From positions 124,001 through 188,000 of the forward strand of contig CAVTBJ010000009.1 in NCBI GenBank assembly GCA_963732925.1: a DNA stretch of 64,000 nucleotides, given 5' to 3'. Positions 53,913 to 62,933 of this stretch are shown one piece after another. The translations under genes were made by a program, and so were the position numbers. A model generated the notes under the pieces. It worked only from the letters and a program-made list of their open reading frames with translations, was not told the DNA's origin and ran no database searches. Numbering within the stretch: position 1 is the first letter of the stretch; each line of letters starts with the position of its first letter. The stretch comes from DASZRZ01 sp963732925 (GTDB lineage: Bacteria > Acidobacteriota > Terriglobia > Terriglobales > Acidobacteriaceae).

Positions 53913-54983
53913 CTAGTCGCGGCGCTTCAACGTAGGCCGGCCGTCATCCTTCTGATCGGAACCGCCGTCCTGCTTGTCGCTGGAAGTCGTCCGGCGCAGG
54001 GTGGGACGGTTCTCGTCCTGGTTATCCGGAGAAACTTTCCGGTGGTTCTCCAACCGGGCCAGCCGTGCCTTAACCTGTTCGAATTCCGAGGTATCCACGA
54101 TGTACTCATCGCGAGGCGGCAGAATGGTGGCGATCTCCTCCTGCGACTTCTCAATGCGGTCGGGAGTCTGGGGATGGGTAGAGAACGCCTTGGCCAGGGT
54201 TCCGGGCTTCTCCTTTTCCTTGGCCTGAATCTTCTCGAAGAAGCTGATGAACGCTTGCGGGTCATATCCCGCGGCATACATGTACTGCACACCGAGGTAG
54301 TCCGCCTCGGCCTCGAAGCCGCGGCTGAACGTCAGGAAGGTGAGAGGCAGACCGAAACCGGCGGCGCTGCGCACCGCCATCCCGATGCCGCCTCCCAGAA
54401 AAATCAGCGGGATGGTGGCCAGGTTAGCGAGCTGGCTGCGCGTCATCTCGCGCATAGCGTGCCGGGCGCAAACGTGAGCAATCTCGTGCGCCATCACGCC
54501 CGCCAGTTCCGCTTCATTGTCGGCGGCCAGGATCAAACCGGTGTTCACGTAGAAGAAGCCGCCGGGCAGAGCAAAGGCGTTGACCTCGTCGGAATCGATC
54601 ACCTTGATGGTGAAGGGGACCTTGGCGTCCGAGTTGCGGACAATGTTCTGGCCGATGCGGTTTACGTACTCGTTGATGACCGGGTCCTGGACGAGTTTGA
54701 CGCTGGCTTCGACCTGCTGCGAGTATTCCTTGCCGATGCGGATCTCTTTTTCCAGGGAATACCAGTCACCCATTCCTCTGCCGCCGATGTCCCGGTTGCC
54801 GATGGCGGAAACGTCTTCCAGACTTCCTGCCTTGATCTTGGAGGCATCGTAGTGCTCCTGATCCGGCTTGGGATCCTGATCCGTCTTCTCGGCATTCTTG
54901 GAAGTAGTATCGGCTGCATAAGCACCAATGGGCATCGAAGTGCACAGAAGTGCAAACACAAGCGTTAGGGCGCGAAACTTCAT
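53913..54983 (-). CDS. M48 family periplasmic metalloprotease (BepA-like)
   Basis: The 356-residue protein has a signal peptide (MKFRALTLVFALLCTSMPIGAYA), the zinc motif HEIAH (166-170) with the third ligand in EAEADYLGVQ, and the GFFYVNTGL, FSTHPQTPDRI and PLTFLTFSRGFE segments of the M48 Loip/BepA group. These proteases or chaperones control outer-membrane protein assembly. The charged, Asp/Lys/Arg-rich C-terminus is probably disordered. The start at 54983 is preferred over 55058 because of the GGGAG six bases upstream and the signal peptide. Confidence 0.9.
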   Translation of the reverse strand: MKFRALTLVFALLCTSMPIGAYAADTTSKNAEKTDQDPKPDQEHYDASKIKAGSLEDVSAIGNRDIGGRGMGDWYSLEKEIRIGKEYSQQVEASVKLVQDPVINEYVNRIGQNIVRNSDAKVPFTIKVIDSDEVNAFALPGGFFYVNTGLILAADNEAELAGVMAHEIAHVCARHAMREMTRSQLANLATIPLIFLGGGIGMAVRSAAGFGLPLTFLTFSRGFEAEADYLGVQYMYAAGYDPQAFISFFEKIQAKEKEKPGTLAKAFSTHPQTPDRIEKSQEEIATILPPRDEYIVDTSEFEQVKARLARLENHRKVSPDNQDENRPTLRRTTSSDKQDGGSDQKDDGRPTLKRRD

Positions 54984-55344
54984 ACAAACTCCCGTTTCCA
55001 AGCATCCGCTTCGGGCAGCGGAACTTAATCTCCATCCAGAATGACGCGCTGACGTCATTATACCGCCGAAAAAACGTGAAACTTACGCCCTTCCGGCGAA
55101 ATTTGCCTCGGCCAACCCCGCCAGCACATACTTCAATCGGTTTGGATGCCGGGGACCCGCAGCGGTTTTCACCATTTTCGTCAAGCGGGCATTAAAAGTT
55201 GACCGTCGGCAGTAACCCACGAGAGAGAGAAGTTGCGGGAAAGACAACCGGCCCTGGAGCCCCACAACAGCCGGCGGGTGCGGTTACTATAGCGGAGCAG
55301 GCCGGCTGCCTGGCCGCAGAAGCTCCGGCCCGCAGGAGCATGCC
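54984..55344. other. Intergenic region between M48 and aspartase genes
   Basis: These 361 bases separate divergent genes. No ORF with a convincing start is present, no RNA family was recognised, and no clear consensus promoter was found. Confidence 0.35.
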
Positions 55345-56790
55345 ATGTCCGCAGCCAGCACTCCGGTGCGCACCGAAAAGGACTCCCTGGGCGCAAAAGA
55401 AATCCCGGCCGGCGTTTACTACGGTATCCAGACGGCGCGAGCTATAGAGAACTTTCCCATCTCCGGCATGCGAGGGCATCCCACGCTGATCCGCGCGATT
55501 GCCATGGTGAAGCAGGCCGCCGCCGAGGCCAACAAGGAACTCGGACTGGTGGACGAGCATAGAGCCAATGCCATTCTGCAGGCGGCGCGGGAAGTGCAGG
55601 AGGGAAAGTTCCACGACCAGTTCCTGGTGGACGTGTTTCAGGCCGGGGCGGGCGTGAGCTTCCACATGAACGCCAACGAGGTGATTGCCAATCGCGCCAT
55701 CCAGCTTCTGGGGGGAGCGCTGGGCGATTACTCCGTCGTGCACCCCAACGACCATGTGAACTACGGGCAGTCCACCAACGACGTCTTTCCTACGGCCATG
55801 CGGCTGGCAGCGCTGCTTGAACTCGAAAGGCTCTATCCCGTACTGGATTCCCTCGCCGGGAGCTTCGACGTTAAAGGCAAGGAGTTCTGGGAGGTGCTGA
55901 AGTCGGGCCGGACGCACATGCAGGATGCGGTCCCGATTCGCCTGGGGCAGGAATTCGCGGCTTATGGGGTAGCGATTCGCCGTGCCGCCCAGGCCATTCG
56001 CCAGACCGCCGAGTATCTGCGCGAACTGGGGTTGGGGGGGTCGGCCGTAGGCACCGGCCTGAATACGCATCCGGCGTACCGCAAGAAAGCCGTCGCCAGC
56101 CTGGCGAGAATCTCCGGAGAGAAGCTGGTTGCAGCCGACGACATGCGTTATGCCATGCAGTCCAATTTCGCCATGGCGGCGGTGAGCGGCAGCCTGCGCA
56201 ACCTGGCGCTGGAGGTGATCCGCATCTCCAATGACCTGCGCCTGCTCTCGTCGGGACCTAACACCGGGCTGGCGGAGATCAATCTGCCCGCGCTGCAGCC
56301 GGGGTCGTCGATCATGCCGGGAAAGATCAATCCGGTGATCCCAGAGCTGGCGGCGATGGTGAGCTTTCAAGTAGTGGGTAATGACGCAGCCGTGGCTCTG
56401 GCCGTGCAGGCGGGGCAGCTGGAACTGAACGTGATGATGCCCACTATGGCTTATAACGTCCTGCAGTCCATTACCATCCTGACGAACATGGTGCGGCAGC
56501 TCACGGAATGCGTGCGAGGCGTTACGGCCAATGCCAAGCGGGCCGAGTTTTACGCTCAGAGCACGGTGTCACTGGCCACGGCGCTGAATCCTTATATTGG
56601 CTATGCCAAAGCTGCTGAGATCGTCAAAGAGTCGGTGGCCAGCGGGCGTTCCATCATCGAGATTGCCCGCGAGAAGAAACTGCTGAGTGAGCAGGAAATC
56701 CAGGACATTCTCGACCCGGTGCGCATGACAGAACCGCAGGAGCCGCTGAAGAGCGCGGGGAAACGGGAAAAGGTGAAGTCCAAAAAGTGA
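55345..56790 (+). CDS. aspA: Aspartate ammonia-lyase (fumarase/aspartase superfamily)
   Basis: The 481-residue enzyme has the superfamily motifs SGRTHMQDAVPI, the signature GSSIMPGKINPV (around residue 320), GQSTNDVFPTA and VVGNDAAVALAVQAGQLELN. The segment HMNANEVIANRA and the YYGIQTARAIENFPISG N-terminus favour aspartase over class II fumarase; the two are hard to separate by eye. Aspartase interconverts aspartate with fumarate and ammonia. AGGAG lies six bases before the ATG. A basic Lys/Arg-rich C-terminal tail is unusual for the family. Confidence 0.88.
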   Translation: MSAASTPVRTEKDSLGAKEIPAGVYYGIQTARAIENFPISGMRGHPTLIRAIAMVKQAAAEANKELGLVDEHRANAILQAAREVQEGKFHDQFLVDVFQAGAGVSFHMNANEVIANRAIQLLGGALGDYSVVHPNDHVNYGQSTNDVFPTAMRLAALLELERLYPVLDSLAGSFDVKGKEFWEVLKSGRTHMQDAVPIRLGQEFAAYGVAIRRAAQAIRQTAEYLRELGLGGSAVGTGLNTHPAYRKKAVASLARISGEKLVAADDMRYAMQSNFAMAAVSGSLRNLALEVIRISNDLRLLSSGPNTGLAEINLPALQPGSSIMPGKINPVIPELAAMVSFQVVGNDAAVALAVQAGQLELNVMMPTMAYNVLQSITILTNMVRQLTECVRGVTANAKRAEFYAQSTVSLATALNPYIGYAKAAEIVKESVASGRSIIEIAREKKLLSEQEIQDILDPVRMTEPQEPLKSAGKREKVKSKK

Positions 56791-56881
56791 GCTGACGGCT
56801 GCCTGTCGGCTGCGGGTGCACAAAAGACTACTTGGGCACCACAGTGAAGTGGAAATTGTCTGGCGAGCCGGACCGGACCGC

Positions 56882-56917
56882 TTGACATATCTAAACTAAA
56901 CGGTATAGTTATATTTT
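56882..56917 (+). promoter_or_regulatory. Promoter and putative TetR operator for the ABC exporter operon
   Basis: TTGACA (56882-56887), a 16-base spacer and TATAGT (56904-56909) make a near-consensus sigma-70 promoter. The ATG is at 56918, eight bases after the -10 box, so the message should be leaderless. The spacer and -10 contain AACTAAACGGTATAGTT, an imperfect inverted repeat (AACTA / TAGTT around seven bases) that overlaps the -10 box, a typical site for a TetR repressor. A TetR gene ends this operon, so autoregulation is inferred. Confidence 0.6.
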
Positions 56918-57730
56918 ATGATGGCGCAGGATCCTGCCGCGATGATTCGCGTTTGCAATCTGGTCAAGAAATTCGGGGACTTCACCGCCGTGCGCGATAT
57001 TTCGTTTGAAGTGCAGCCGGGAGAGATCTTCGCCTTTCTGGGACCCAATGGCGCCGGCAAAACCACCACCATCAAGATGCTCACCACGCTGCTGCAGCCG
57101 ACCAGCGGAGAGATCACCCTGGACGGCCTGGCGGCGGACAGCTCGCAGAACGACATGCGCAAGCGCTTCGGCATTGTGTTTCAGGATGCCAGCGTTGACG
57201 GAGACCTGACGGCCGAGGAAAACATGGAGTTTCACGGAGTGCTGTACAAGGTGCCGCGGGCGCTTCGCCGGGAGCGCAGCGAGCGCCTGCTGAAGATGTT
57301 TGAGCTGTGGGACCGCCGCACGGAACTGGTGAAGCTGTTTTCCGGGGGCATGAAGCGGCGGCTGGAGATTGCCCGCGGGTTTCTGCACACCCCCAAGGTT
57401 CTCTTTCTGGATGAGCCCACGCTGGGGCTGGACCCGCAAAGCCGGAATCAGCTCTGGACCCACGTGAAGCACCTCAACGAAACGGAAGGCGTGACCGTGT
57501 TTCTGACCACGCACTACATGGAAGAGGCGGAGCGCGTAGCGCATCGCATCGCCATTATGGATCACGGCTCGATTGTGGCCATCGGGTCGGCGGAAGAGCT
57601 GAAGAAGTCCACCGGCACGGAGTCGCTGGAGCAGGCGTTTCTGGCGCTCACAGGCTCCTCAATTCGCGACGAGAGCGCCGATCCCAAGGACCGTTTCCGG
57701 CAGATGGCGCGGATGTGGCAACGCAGATAG
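56918..57730 (+). CDS. ABC exporter ATP-binding protein, DrrA-like
   Basis: The 270-residue ATPase has Walker A GPNGAGKTT (about residues 45-53), a Q-loop in IVFQDAS, the signature FSGGMKRRLEIA, Walker B VLFLDEPTLGLDP and an H-loop in FLTTHYMEEAERV. The GMKRR signature and the D-loop LGLDP match the daunorubicin-resistance type of drug and lipid exporters. Its permease is the next gene and its probable repressor the one after that. The start is the first of two ATGs at 56918. Confidence 0.9.
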   Translation: MMAQDPAAMIRVCNLVKKFGDFTAVRDISFEVQPGEIFAFLGPNGAGKTTTIKMLTTLLQPTSGEITLDGLAADSSQNDMRKRFGIVFQDASVDGDLTAEENMEFHGVLYKVPRALRRERSERLLKMFELWDRRTELVKLFSGGMKRRLEIARGFLHTPKVLFLDEPTLGLDPQSRNQLWTHVKHLNETEGVTVFLTTHYMEEAERVAHRIAIMDHGSIVAIGSAEELKKSTGTESLEQAFLALTGSSIRDESADPKDRFRQMARMWQRR

Positions 57731-57748
57731 ACAGGAGAGGAATTCCCC

Positions 57749-58495
57749 ATGAGCACGATTTACATTCTGTGGCTGCGGGAGCTGAAGCGCTACATCCGTT
57801 CGCGGGCGCAGATTATCTCTTCGCTGGCCCAACCGGTGCTCTACCTGCTGGCGCTGGGCTTCGGGCTGGGCTCAGTGTTCCGCGAAGCCGGACGCGGCAG
57901 CTATCTGCAGTTCATCGCTCCCGGCGTAATTGCCATGACGGTGCTGTTCAGTTCCATGTTCTCCGGCATTGCCCTGCTCTGGGACCGGCAGTTCGGTTTT
58001 CTGAAAGAAATTCTGGTGGCTCCGCAATCGCGGATCACCATTTTTCTGGGACGCACGCTGGGAACGGCTACGGTCGCCATGCTGCACGGCAGCCTGGTGG
58101 TCGTGGTCACGCTGCTCGCCGGCTTCCGTCCGACTCACCTCGGCAGCATTCCGCTGGCGCTGGTCTTCATGGCGCTGATCGCCATCGTCTTCGGAGCCCT
58201 GGGCACCGCCATCGGCTCGGTGCTGCAGGACATCCAGGGCTTTCAGCTGGTGATGTCGTTCCTGGTGATGCCCACCTTCTTTCTTTCGGGAGCGATTTTC
58301 CCCCTCACCGATCTTCCCAGGGCAATGACCGTGCTCACGCGGCTGGATGGCCTCTCCTACGGAGTGGATGGGCTGCGAGGGGCGTTGATCGGCGGGCCGC
58401 TGTTTGGCTTCGCGCTTGACCTGACGGTGCTGTCGGTAGCGGCGGTGATCCTGTTGGGGATTGGCAGCAGATTGTTTTCCAGGATTCAGCTCTGA
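57749..58495 (+). CDS. ABC-2 type exporter permease
   Basis: The 248-residue membrane protein begins MSTIYILWLRELKRYIRSRAQ and has about six hydrophobic segments, with an ABC-2 signature around VMSFLVMPTFFLSGAIFPLTDLP. It pairs with the preceding DrrA-like ATPase as the membrane half of an exporter, for drugs, lipids or polysaccharide; the substrate is unknown. AGGAGAGGAA precedes the ATG. The gene starts 18 bases after the ATPase stop. Confidence 0.9.
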   Translation: MSTIYILWLRELKRYIRSRAQIISSLAQPVLYLLALGFGLGSVFREAGRGSYLQFIAPGVIAMTVLFSSMFSGIALLWDRQFGFLKEILVAPQSRITIFLGRTLGTATVAMLHGSLVVVVTLLAGFRPTHLGSIPLALVFMALIAIVFGALGTAIGSVLQDIQGFQLVMSFLVMPTFFLSGAIFPLTDLPRAMTVLTRLDGLSYGVDGLRGALIGGPLFGFALDLTVLSVAAVILLGIGSRLFSRIQL

Positions 58496-58506
58496 GCTTC
58501 TGAGTT

Positions 58507-59097
58507 ATGGCACGCACCCCCAGCGCAAGCGCTCACCAGAAAGTTCTAGACGCAGTCTTGCGACTGTTCGCCAGCCGGGGCATCGACGCCACCAGCATGG
58601 ACGCCATTGCCAAAGCCTCCGGCGTCAGCAAGGCGACCATCTACAAGCACTGGGCCGACAAAGAAGCACTTTGCATCGATGCCCTGCTGCAGGCGCATGG
58701 GGTGCGGGAGTTGCCGGGGTTCGATTCCGGAAACCTGTTCGATGACCTGGTTGCCTTTCTGGAGCACGGGCGAAGCCAACCGAATGACGAGCTGCGGCGC
58801 AAGCTGATGCCTCACTTCATGGCCTACGCGGCGCGCAATCCCGAGTTCGGAGTCGCCTGGAGAGCCCGGGTGATGGAGCCTCCGCGCAGGCGGCTGCGGG
58901 AGATTCTGGAGCGTGGCATCCGCCGGGGCGAGCTTCCTCCCGATCTCGATCTGGAAGTGGCGATGGCCCTGCTTTTGGGCGCCATGATGTACCGCTGGGC
59001 GCTGGGTACGACGGCAACCAGCCCGCCGCGGGATCTGCCGCGGCGGGTGGCGCAGGCATTCTGGAGCTTACGTATGCCTCGTCTGCGCGAAACGTGA
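58507..59097 (+). CDS. TetR-family transcriptional regulator
   Basis: The 196-residue protein has a TetR helix-turn-helix at about 25-48 (GIDATSMDAIAKASGVSKAT IYKHW in sequence order) and a helical ligand-binding domain ending RRVAQAFWSLRMPRLRET. TetR proteins repress drug-exporter genes until a ligand binds. It is the third gene of the exporter operon, and an operator-like palindrome overlies the promoter at 56882-56917, so feedback control of the operon is likely. Confidence 0.88.
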   Translation: MARTPSASAHQKVLDAVLRLFASRGIDATSMDAIAKASGVSKATIYKHWADKEALCIDALLQAHGVRELPGFDSGNLFDDLVAFLEHGRSQPNDELRRKLMPHFMAYAARNPEFGVAWRARVMEPPRRRLREILERGIRRGELPPDLDLEVAMALLLGAMMYRWALGTTATSPPRDLPRRVAQAFWSLRMPRLRET

Positions 59098-59153
59098 ACC
59101 CGCAGCAGGGAAATCCACGCGGGCCAAACAGAACTCCTTAGGGAGCGCATTGC

Positions 59154-59456
59154 ATGGCAAAGATCACAGTCACGCCTCTGGAAAAATCGAGCTACCAGGT
59201 TAGTGTCGAGGATGCGAGGGACGGCAGTCGCAGCAATCACCAGGTAACGGTCACGCCCGCTCATCTTGCACGCTATGCCCCCGGGGTTTCGCCGGAACGC
59301 TTGCTAAAGGCTTCCTTTGAGTTTCTGCTCGAGCGCGAGCCGAAGGAATCCATCTTGTCGCGATTCGACCTGGAGGTCATTGAGCGCTATTTTCCCGAAT
59401 ATCCGCGGCAGATTCGAGCCACGCTGTCCTCCACCAGCGGTTGCGAAGCAGGGTGA
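59154..59456 (+). CDS. Small hypothetical protein
   Basis: The 100-residue soluble protein has a Tyr/Val-rich N-terminal beta strand region (ITVTPLEKSSYQVSVED) and a helical C-terminus with ESILSRFDLEVIERYFPEYPRQI. AGGGAG stands upstream of the ATG. It may be co-transcribed with the propeller gene that follows it closely. I do not recognise a family. Confidence 0.65.
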   Translation: MAKITVTPLEKSSYQVSVEDARDGSRSNHQVTVTPAHLARYAPGVSPERLLKASFEFLLEREPKESILSRFDLEVIERYFPEYPRQIRATLSSTSGCEAG

Positions 59457-59476
59457 CATTGGATGGAGTGAATGCT

Positions 59477-60511
59477 ATGGTTTTGCCTCTTGCAATCCCT
59501 CTTGGGAGGCATTCGGTGACTCGGTGGGCTCTTCTGTTGCTTTCGCTTTCCTTTCCTGCCATGCCCCTGCTGGCGCAGCAGACGATTCTGCTGGTGGGGC
59601 AGAAAGGCAGCAATTCGGTGGGCTTCTACACGGCGGATGGCAAGCTTCTGGCGACGGTTCCGGCAGGCAAGCACCCGCATGAAATGGTGATCTCACAGGA
59701 TGGCCGCTACGCCTACACGACCGACAACGGCACCATGGTGATCGAAGAAGCGGGCGAGGGCAATAACACGGTCTCGGTGATTGATATTCGCGCCCGCAAA
59801 CGCACCGCCGTGATCTCCCTGGGAAGGTATTACCGCCCGCATGGAATCGATATGGATCCCGCCACAGGCAATCTCCTGGTCACCACGGAGAAGCCGGCGC
59901 GGTTGTTGATCATCGACCCTAAGACCCGCAAGATTATGAAGACCTACGATCCCAAGGGAAAGACTCCGCACATTGTCACCGCGGGGAAAGAGGGCAAATG
60001 GGCCTACGTCAGCAATGCCGGGTCGGGAACTGTCTCGGCCATTGAGCTGGCAACCGGCAAGCTGACCTCAATTCCGGTTGGAACGCGCCCGGAAGGAAGC
60101 ACCCTCTCCAAGGACGGCGCGCGGCTCTACGTGGCCAACCGAAGCTCCGACCAGATCAGCATTATCGATACCGCGACGAAGAAGAACATTGGAAGCATCA
60201 AGACCGGGAAGCAGCCTGTGAGAGTGCAACTGACGCCTGACCAGAAGTCCATTGTCTACGGACTCGCCGATGGTCACGCCATTGGATTCGCCGATCTGGC
60301 ACAAGGCAAAGAAGTGGCCGAGGTCCCAACGGATGGCGAACGAGTGGTTTCCATGCACATCTCTCCCGACGGCAAGTGGGCGATGGTGGGAACCGAGGAA
60401 GGCGACTCCGTCTACATGGTCGACATCGCCCGCCGCAAGCGCTACCGGAAGTTCAGCGTGCCCAAGGGATCGAGTCCTGATCCGGTGCTGGCGGTGGAAG
60501 TTCCGGAATGA
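59477..60511 (+). CDS. YncE-like secreted beta-propeller protein
   Basis: The 344-residue protein has a signal peptide (ALLLLSLSFPAMPLLAQQ) and about seven repeats of the form GKxL...V.GxxPxxxxxSxDGxxxYVxN, as in SKDGARLYVANRSSDQISIID and SPDGKWAMVGTEEGDSVYMVD. YncE-type propellers are periplasmic and often of unknown function; the tandem Gly-Asp-Asn strands bind ligands. The start at 59477 has GGAG eight bases upstream; the frame opens from a TTG at 59441, which is less likely. Confidence 0.85.
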   Translation: MVLPLAIPLGRHSVTRWALLLLSLSFPAMPLLAQQTILLVGQKGSNSVGFYTADGKLLATVPAGKHPHEMVISQDGRYAYTTDNGTMVIEEAGEGNNTVSVIDIRARKRTAVISLGRYYRPHGIDMDPATGNLLVTTEKPARLLIIDPKTRKIMKTYDPKGKTPHIVTAGKEGKWAYVSNAGSGTVSAIELATGKLTSIPVGTRPEGSTLSKDGARLYVANRSSDQISIIDTATKKNIGSIKTGKQPVRVQLTPDQKSIVYGLADGHAIGFADLAQGKEVAEVPTDGERVVSMHISPDGKWAMVGTEEGDSVYMVDIARRKRYRKFSVPKGSSPDPVLAVEVPE

Positions 60512-60785
60512 GTTTCTGACGTTTCAGATCGATGTTTCTGATTTTTTGGCGGGCATAAAGCTCCCGCCGAGGCGTTGCCCGGGGAGCTCTGTCCGGAACT
60601 GCCTTTGTTTCCTCTTTTCCTCCTTCCTTCTCTTGACATAGCCGTTTTGCGGGCCGATGCGACAGCGGGGGTCCAGCTTGCATCGTATGTGGTACGTGTG
60701 GGCTTTCGATCTTTTCGCTAACCAAAGAACTTGATTTCTATTTGGCCGTGCCGACTTTTCGGCTCTGAAAAGGAGATTTGTGCGC

Positions 60786-61376
60786 ATGCATCGAACACGC
60801 AAGTATGCCTTGATTTTGGGTCTATTCACCTTGATGACAGCAGGTTGCAACAAGGCGGACAATAGTAACCAGAACTATAAGACAGCCATCGACGACCATT
60901 TCAAGGCATACCCGGCTTGTATCTGGTCTCAGCCGAAGAAGTTTCCGGTGCAGGCGGCAACTGCCGACGACGCCAAGACTGAGGGCTATGACGCACTCAC
61001 GCAAGCCGGCCTTTTAGACCGCACAACGGCGGAGAAGAGGGTTTTCATTGTTGCCTCGAAGCAAGTCAACAATTACGACCTTTCGGAAAAAGGCAGGACT
61101 GCCTGGACTCCGGATACTTCGCAGCCGGGTTATGGGAATTTCTGCTATGGGCACAGAGAAGTGACCTCGATCGACAGCGCTACCCCGGGCACGAACGGCA
61201 TGGGAGCAAAAACGGCCGATGTTACCTACCATTACAAGATCGCAAATGTTCCCGAGTGGGTGAATTCGGCAGAGATGAAGACCGCCTATCCGAGCGTGGC
61301 GACGGCCCTCGCTTCGAACCCTTCTGACAGCGCAACGCTGGTGATGACGGGAGACCATTGGGAATTCGCGAAGTAG
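60786..61376 (+). CDS. Hypothetical lipoprotein
   Basis: The 196-residue protein has a lipoprotein signal peptide ending LMTAGC (Cys 21) and a mature part with CIWSQPKKF, YGNFCYGHREVTSID and VTYHYKIANVPEWV segments. The frame begins at a GTG at 60780; the ATG at 60786 with AAGGAG ten bases upstream is preferred. No family was recognised. A lipid-anchored periplasmic role is all that can be said. Confidence 0.72.
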   Translation: MHRTRKYALILGLFTLMTAGCNKADNSNQNYKTAIDDHFKAYPACIWSQPKKFPVQAATADDAKTEGYDALTQAGLLDRTTAEKRVFIVASKQVNNYDLSEKGRTAWTPDTSQPGYGNFCYGHREVTSIDSATPGTNGMGAKTADVTYHYKIANVPEWVNSAEMKTAYPSVATALASNPSDSATLVMTGDHWEFAK

Positions 61377-61411
61377 CCGTCGGGGAGCTGCAAAGCGGGG
61401 CTCAAATCCTT

Positions 61412-62419
61412 TCAGTAAGCCCAGCGCAGCAGCGTGGCTGCGGCAGTAAACCCGGCGCCGACCGACGCCAGCAGCACCAGGTCGCCCTTCTTCAACTTGC
61501 CTTCCTCCAGCGCCGTCTGCAGCGCCAGGGGAATGGTCCCCGCCGTGGTGTTGCCGTAGCGATCGATGTTGATGACGACGCTCTCGGGATTCATCTTCAG
61601 GCGCTCGGCGGTGGCGAGAATAATGCGCCGGTTGGCCTGATGCGGAACGAAGGCCGCAATATCGCTGCCCGCGAGGCCGTTGCGCTCCAGCAGGCGTTCG
61701 CACAGGTCCGCCAGCTTGCGGACCGCATACTTGAAGACGGACTGGCCGTCCTGGTGGACATAATGCATTTTCTTATCCACGGTCTCGTGAGTCGTGGGAT
61801 TCAGGCTGCCGCCGCCGGGCATATATAAGCGAGCAGGCTCCGGAACCGTCGATTTCATGCAGGAAGTCGATCAGGCCCAGGTCTTCTCCCTCCTCCGAGG
61901 GTTCCAGCAGGACAGCGCCCGCGCCATCGCCAAAGATGACGCAGGTGGCGCGATCGGTGTAGTCGATGATGGACGACATCACGTCGGCGCCTATTACCAG
62001 CACCCTCTTATGCACGCCCGTGTTGATGAACTGAGCGCCGGTTTGCAGAGCGAAGGGAAAAGCCGAGCAGGCAGCAGAGCAGGTCGAAGCCCCAGACATT
62101 CTTCGCGCCCAGCTTGTGCTGCACCACGCAGGCCGTAGCAGGAAACAGCATGTCCGGGGTCACGGTGCCCACGATGATCACTTCCAGGCCGGATGCTTCT
62201 ATTCCGCGGCACGCGCAGGCAGACTCGCGCAGCCTCCACCGCCAGGTCGCTGGTGGCCTGACCCTTTTCGACGAGATGCCGCTCCAGGATTCCGGTGCGC
62301 TCCACAATCCAATCCGAACTGGTATCCACCATCTTTTCAAGATCGGCATTGCTCAACACGCGGGGCGGAACGTAGGTCCCTAAAGCGGTGATCTTCGCCC
62401 GACGAATGGAAGCGTTCAA
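61412..62419 (-). pseudogene. fabH: 3-oxoacyl-ACP synthase III (FabH), three frameshifts
   Basis: Recognisable pieces in order are SIRRAKITALGTYVPPRVLSN near the start, SDWIVERTGILERH, ASGLEVIIVGTVTPDMLFP, the catalytic-cysteine region (CSAACSAFPFALQTGAQF), IDYTDRATCVIFGDGAGA, MPGGGSLNPTTHETV, PHQANRRIIL and INIDRYGNTTAGTIP. Each catalytic residue (Cys, His, Asn) has its local context, but the pieces lie in different frames with breaks near 62210, 62080 and 61830. FabH starts type II fatty acid synthesis with acetyl-CoA. The TTG at 62419 has AGGAG six bases upstream. A family member is normally essential, so assembly error is likely; total length of 335 residues fits the family. Confidence 0.82.
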
Positions 62420-62654
62420 GTTTGACTCCTGAAAAAGGCCCGGGAAGGACTGTGCGGGACAAGTCCGAAATTCAGATTCAAAATAACGACACATTCTGAA
62501 TGATTCGAGAGGCACTTAGCAAATAGCAAAACCGCGGGCGGGCCATGATTGGTAAGCAGCAATGAATGCCGTGGCAGGCCCTTACACCGAAGGTGGAATA
62601 GCAAGCGCCACGGATCGGGCAGCATCTTGCAGAGTGAAACCGAAGGCCAAAAAA
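62420..62654. other. Spacer between fabH and the SRP RNA gene
   Basis: This stretch contains no supported gene. Short frames on both strands that cross into the SRP RNA are shadows. Confidence 0.4.
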
Positions 62655-62760
62655 GCCGGGCACCGATGATCCCGCTGCACACGCAAGAGCCCGTTGCCGT
62701 TGCTTCCTTCCGGACCTGGCGGGGTTGGCGGGAATACATTGCGCGGGGCCGATGCCCGAC
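62655..62760 (-). ncRNA. ffs: Bacterial signal recognition particle RNA (4.5S/ffs type)
   Basis: On the minus strand the conserved apical loop CCAGGTCCGGAAGGAAGCA appears within a self-complementary stretch of about 105 bases, framed by GGGCATCGGCCCC at the 5' end and GCCCGG at the 3' end, which can pair over the length of the molecule. A TTTTTT run at 62654-62649 immediately follows the 3' end and acts as terminator. A TAGAAT at 62773-62768 (minus strand) is a plausible -10 box, eight bases before the 5' end. The RNA binds Ffh; FtsY of the same pathway is encoded at 5.7 kb. ORFs overlapping this region are not genes. Confidence 0.9.
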
Positions 62761-62933
62761 TCTCGTGATTCTATCATTCGCGGCGCCTGGGGAAAGCGCC
62801 GCACGCAACACCGGAAGTACTCAGGCTTCGAAAAATGCGAACGGGGACCGAATTCCGGTTCCGCAAGGCTGCCCGCGCAGGCTGCACCTTCGCTACTTCC
62901 CTTCCCGCGCCTCCTAGCCAACAATGAGGAGAT

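Noticed and set aside
55192..56370. Open frame opposite aspA
   Set aside because: Aspartase motifs are complete on the plus strand. The minus frame is a shadow.
62478..62924. Possible protein genes around the SRP RNA
   Set aside because: The region contains the SRP RNA core and its terminator, and the frames on either strand have neither starts nor domains.
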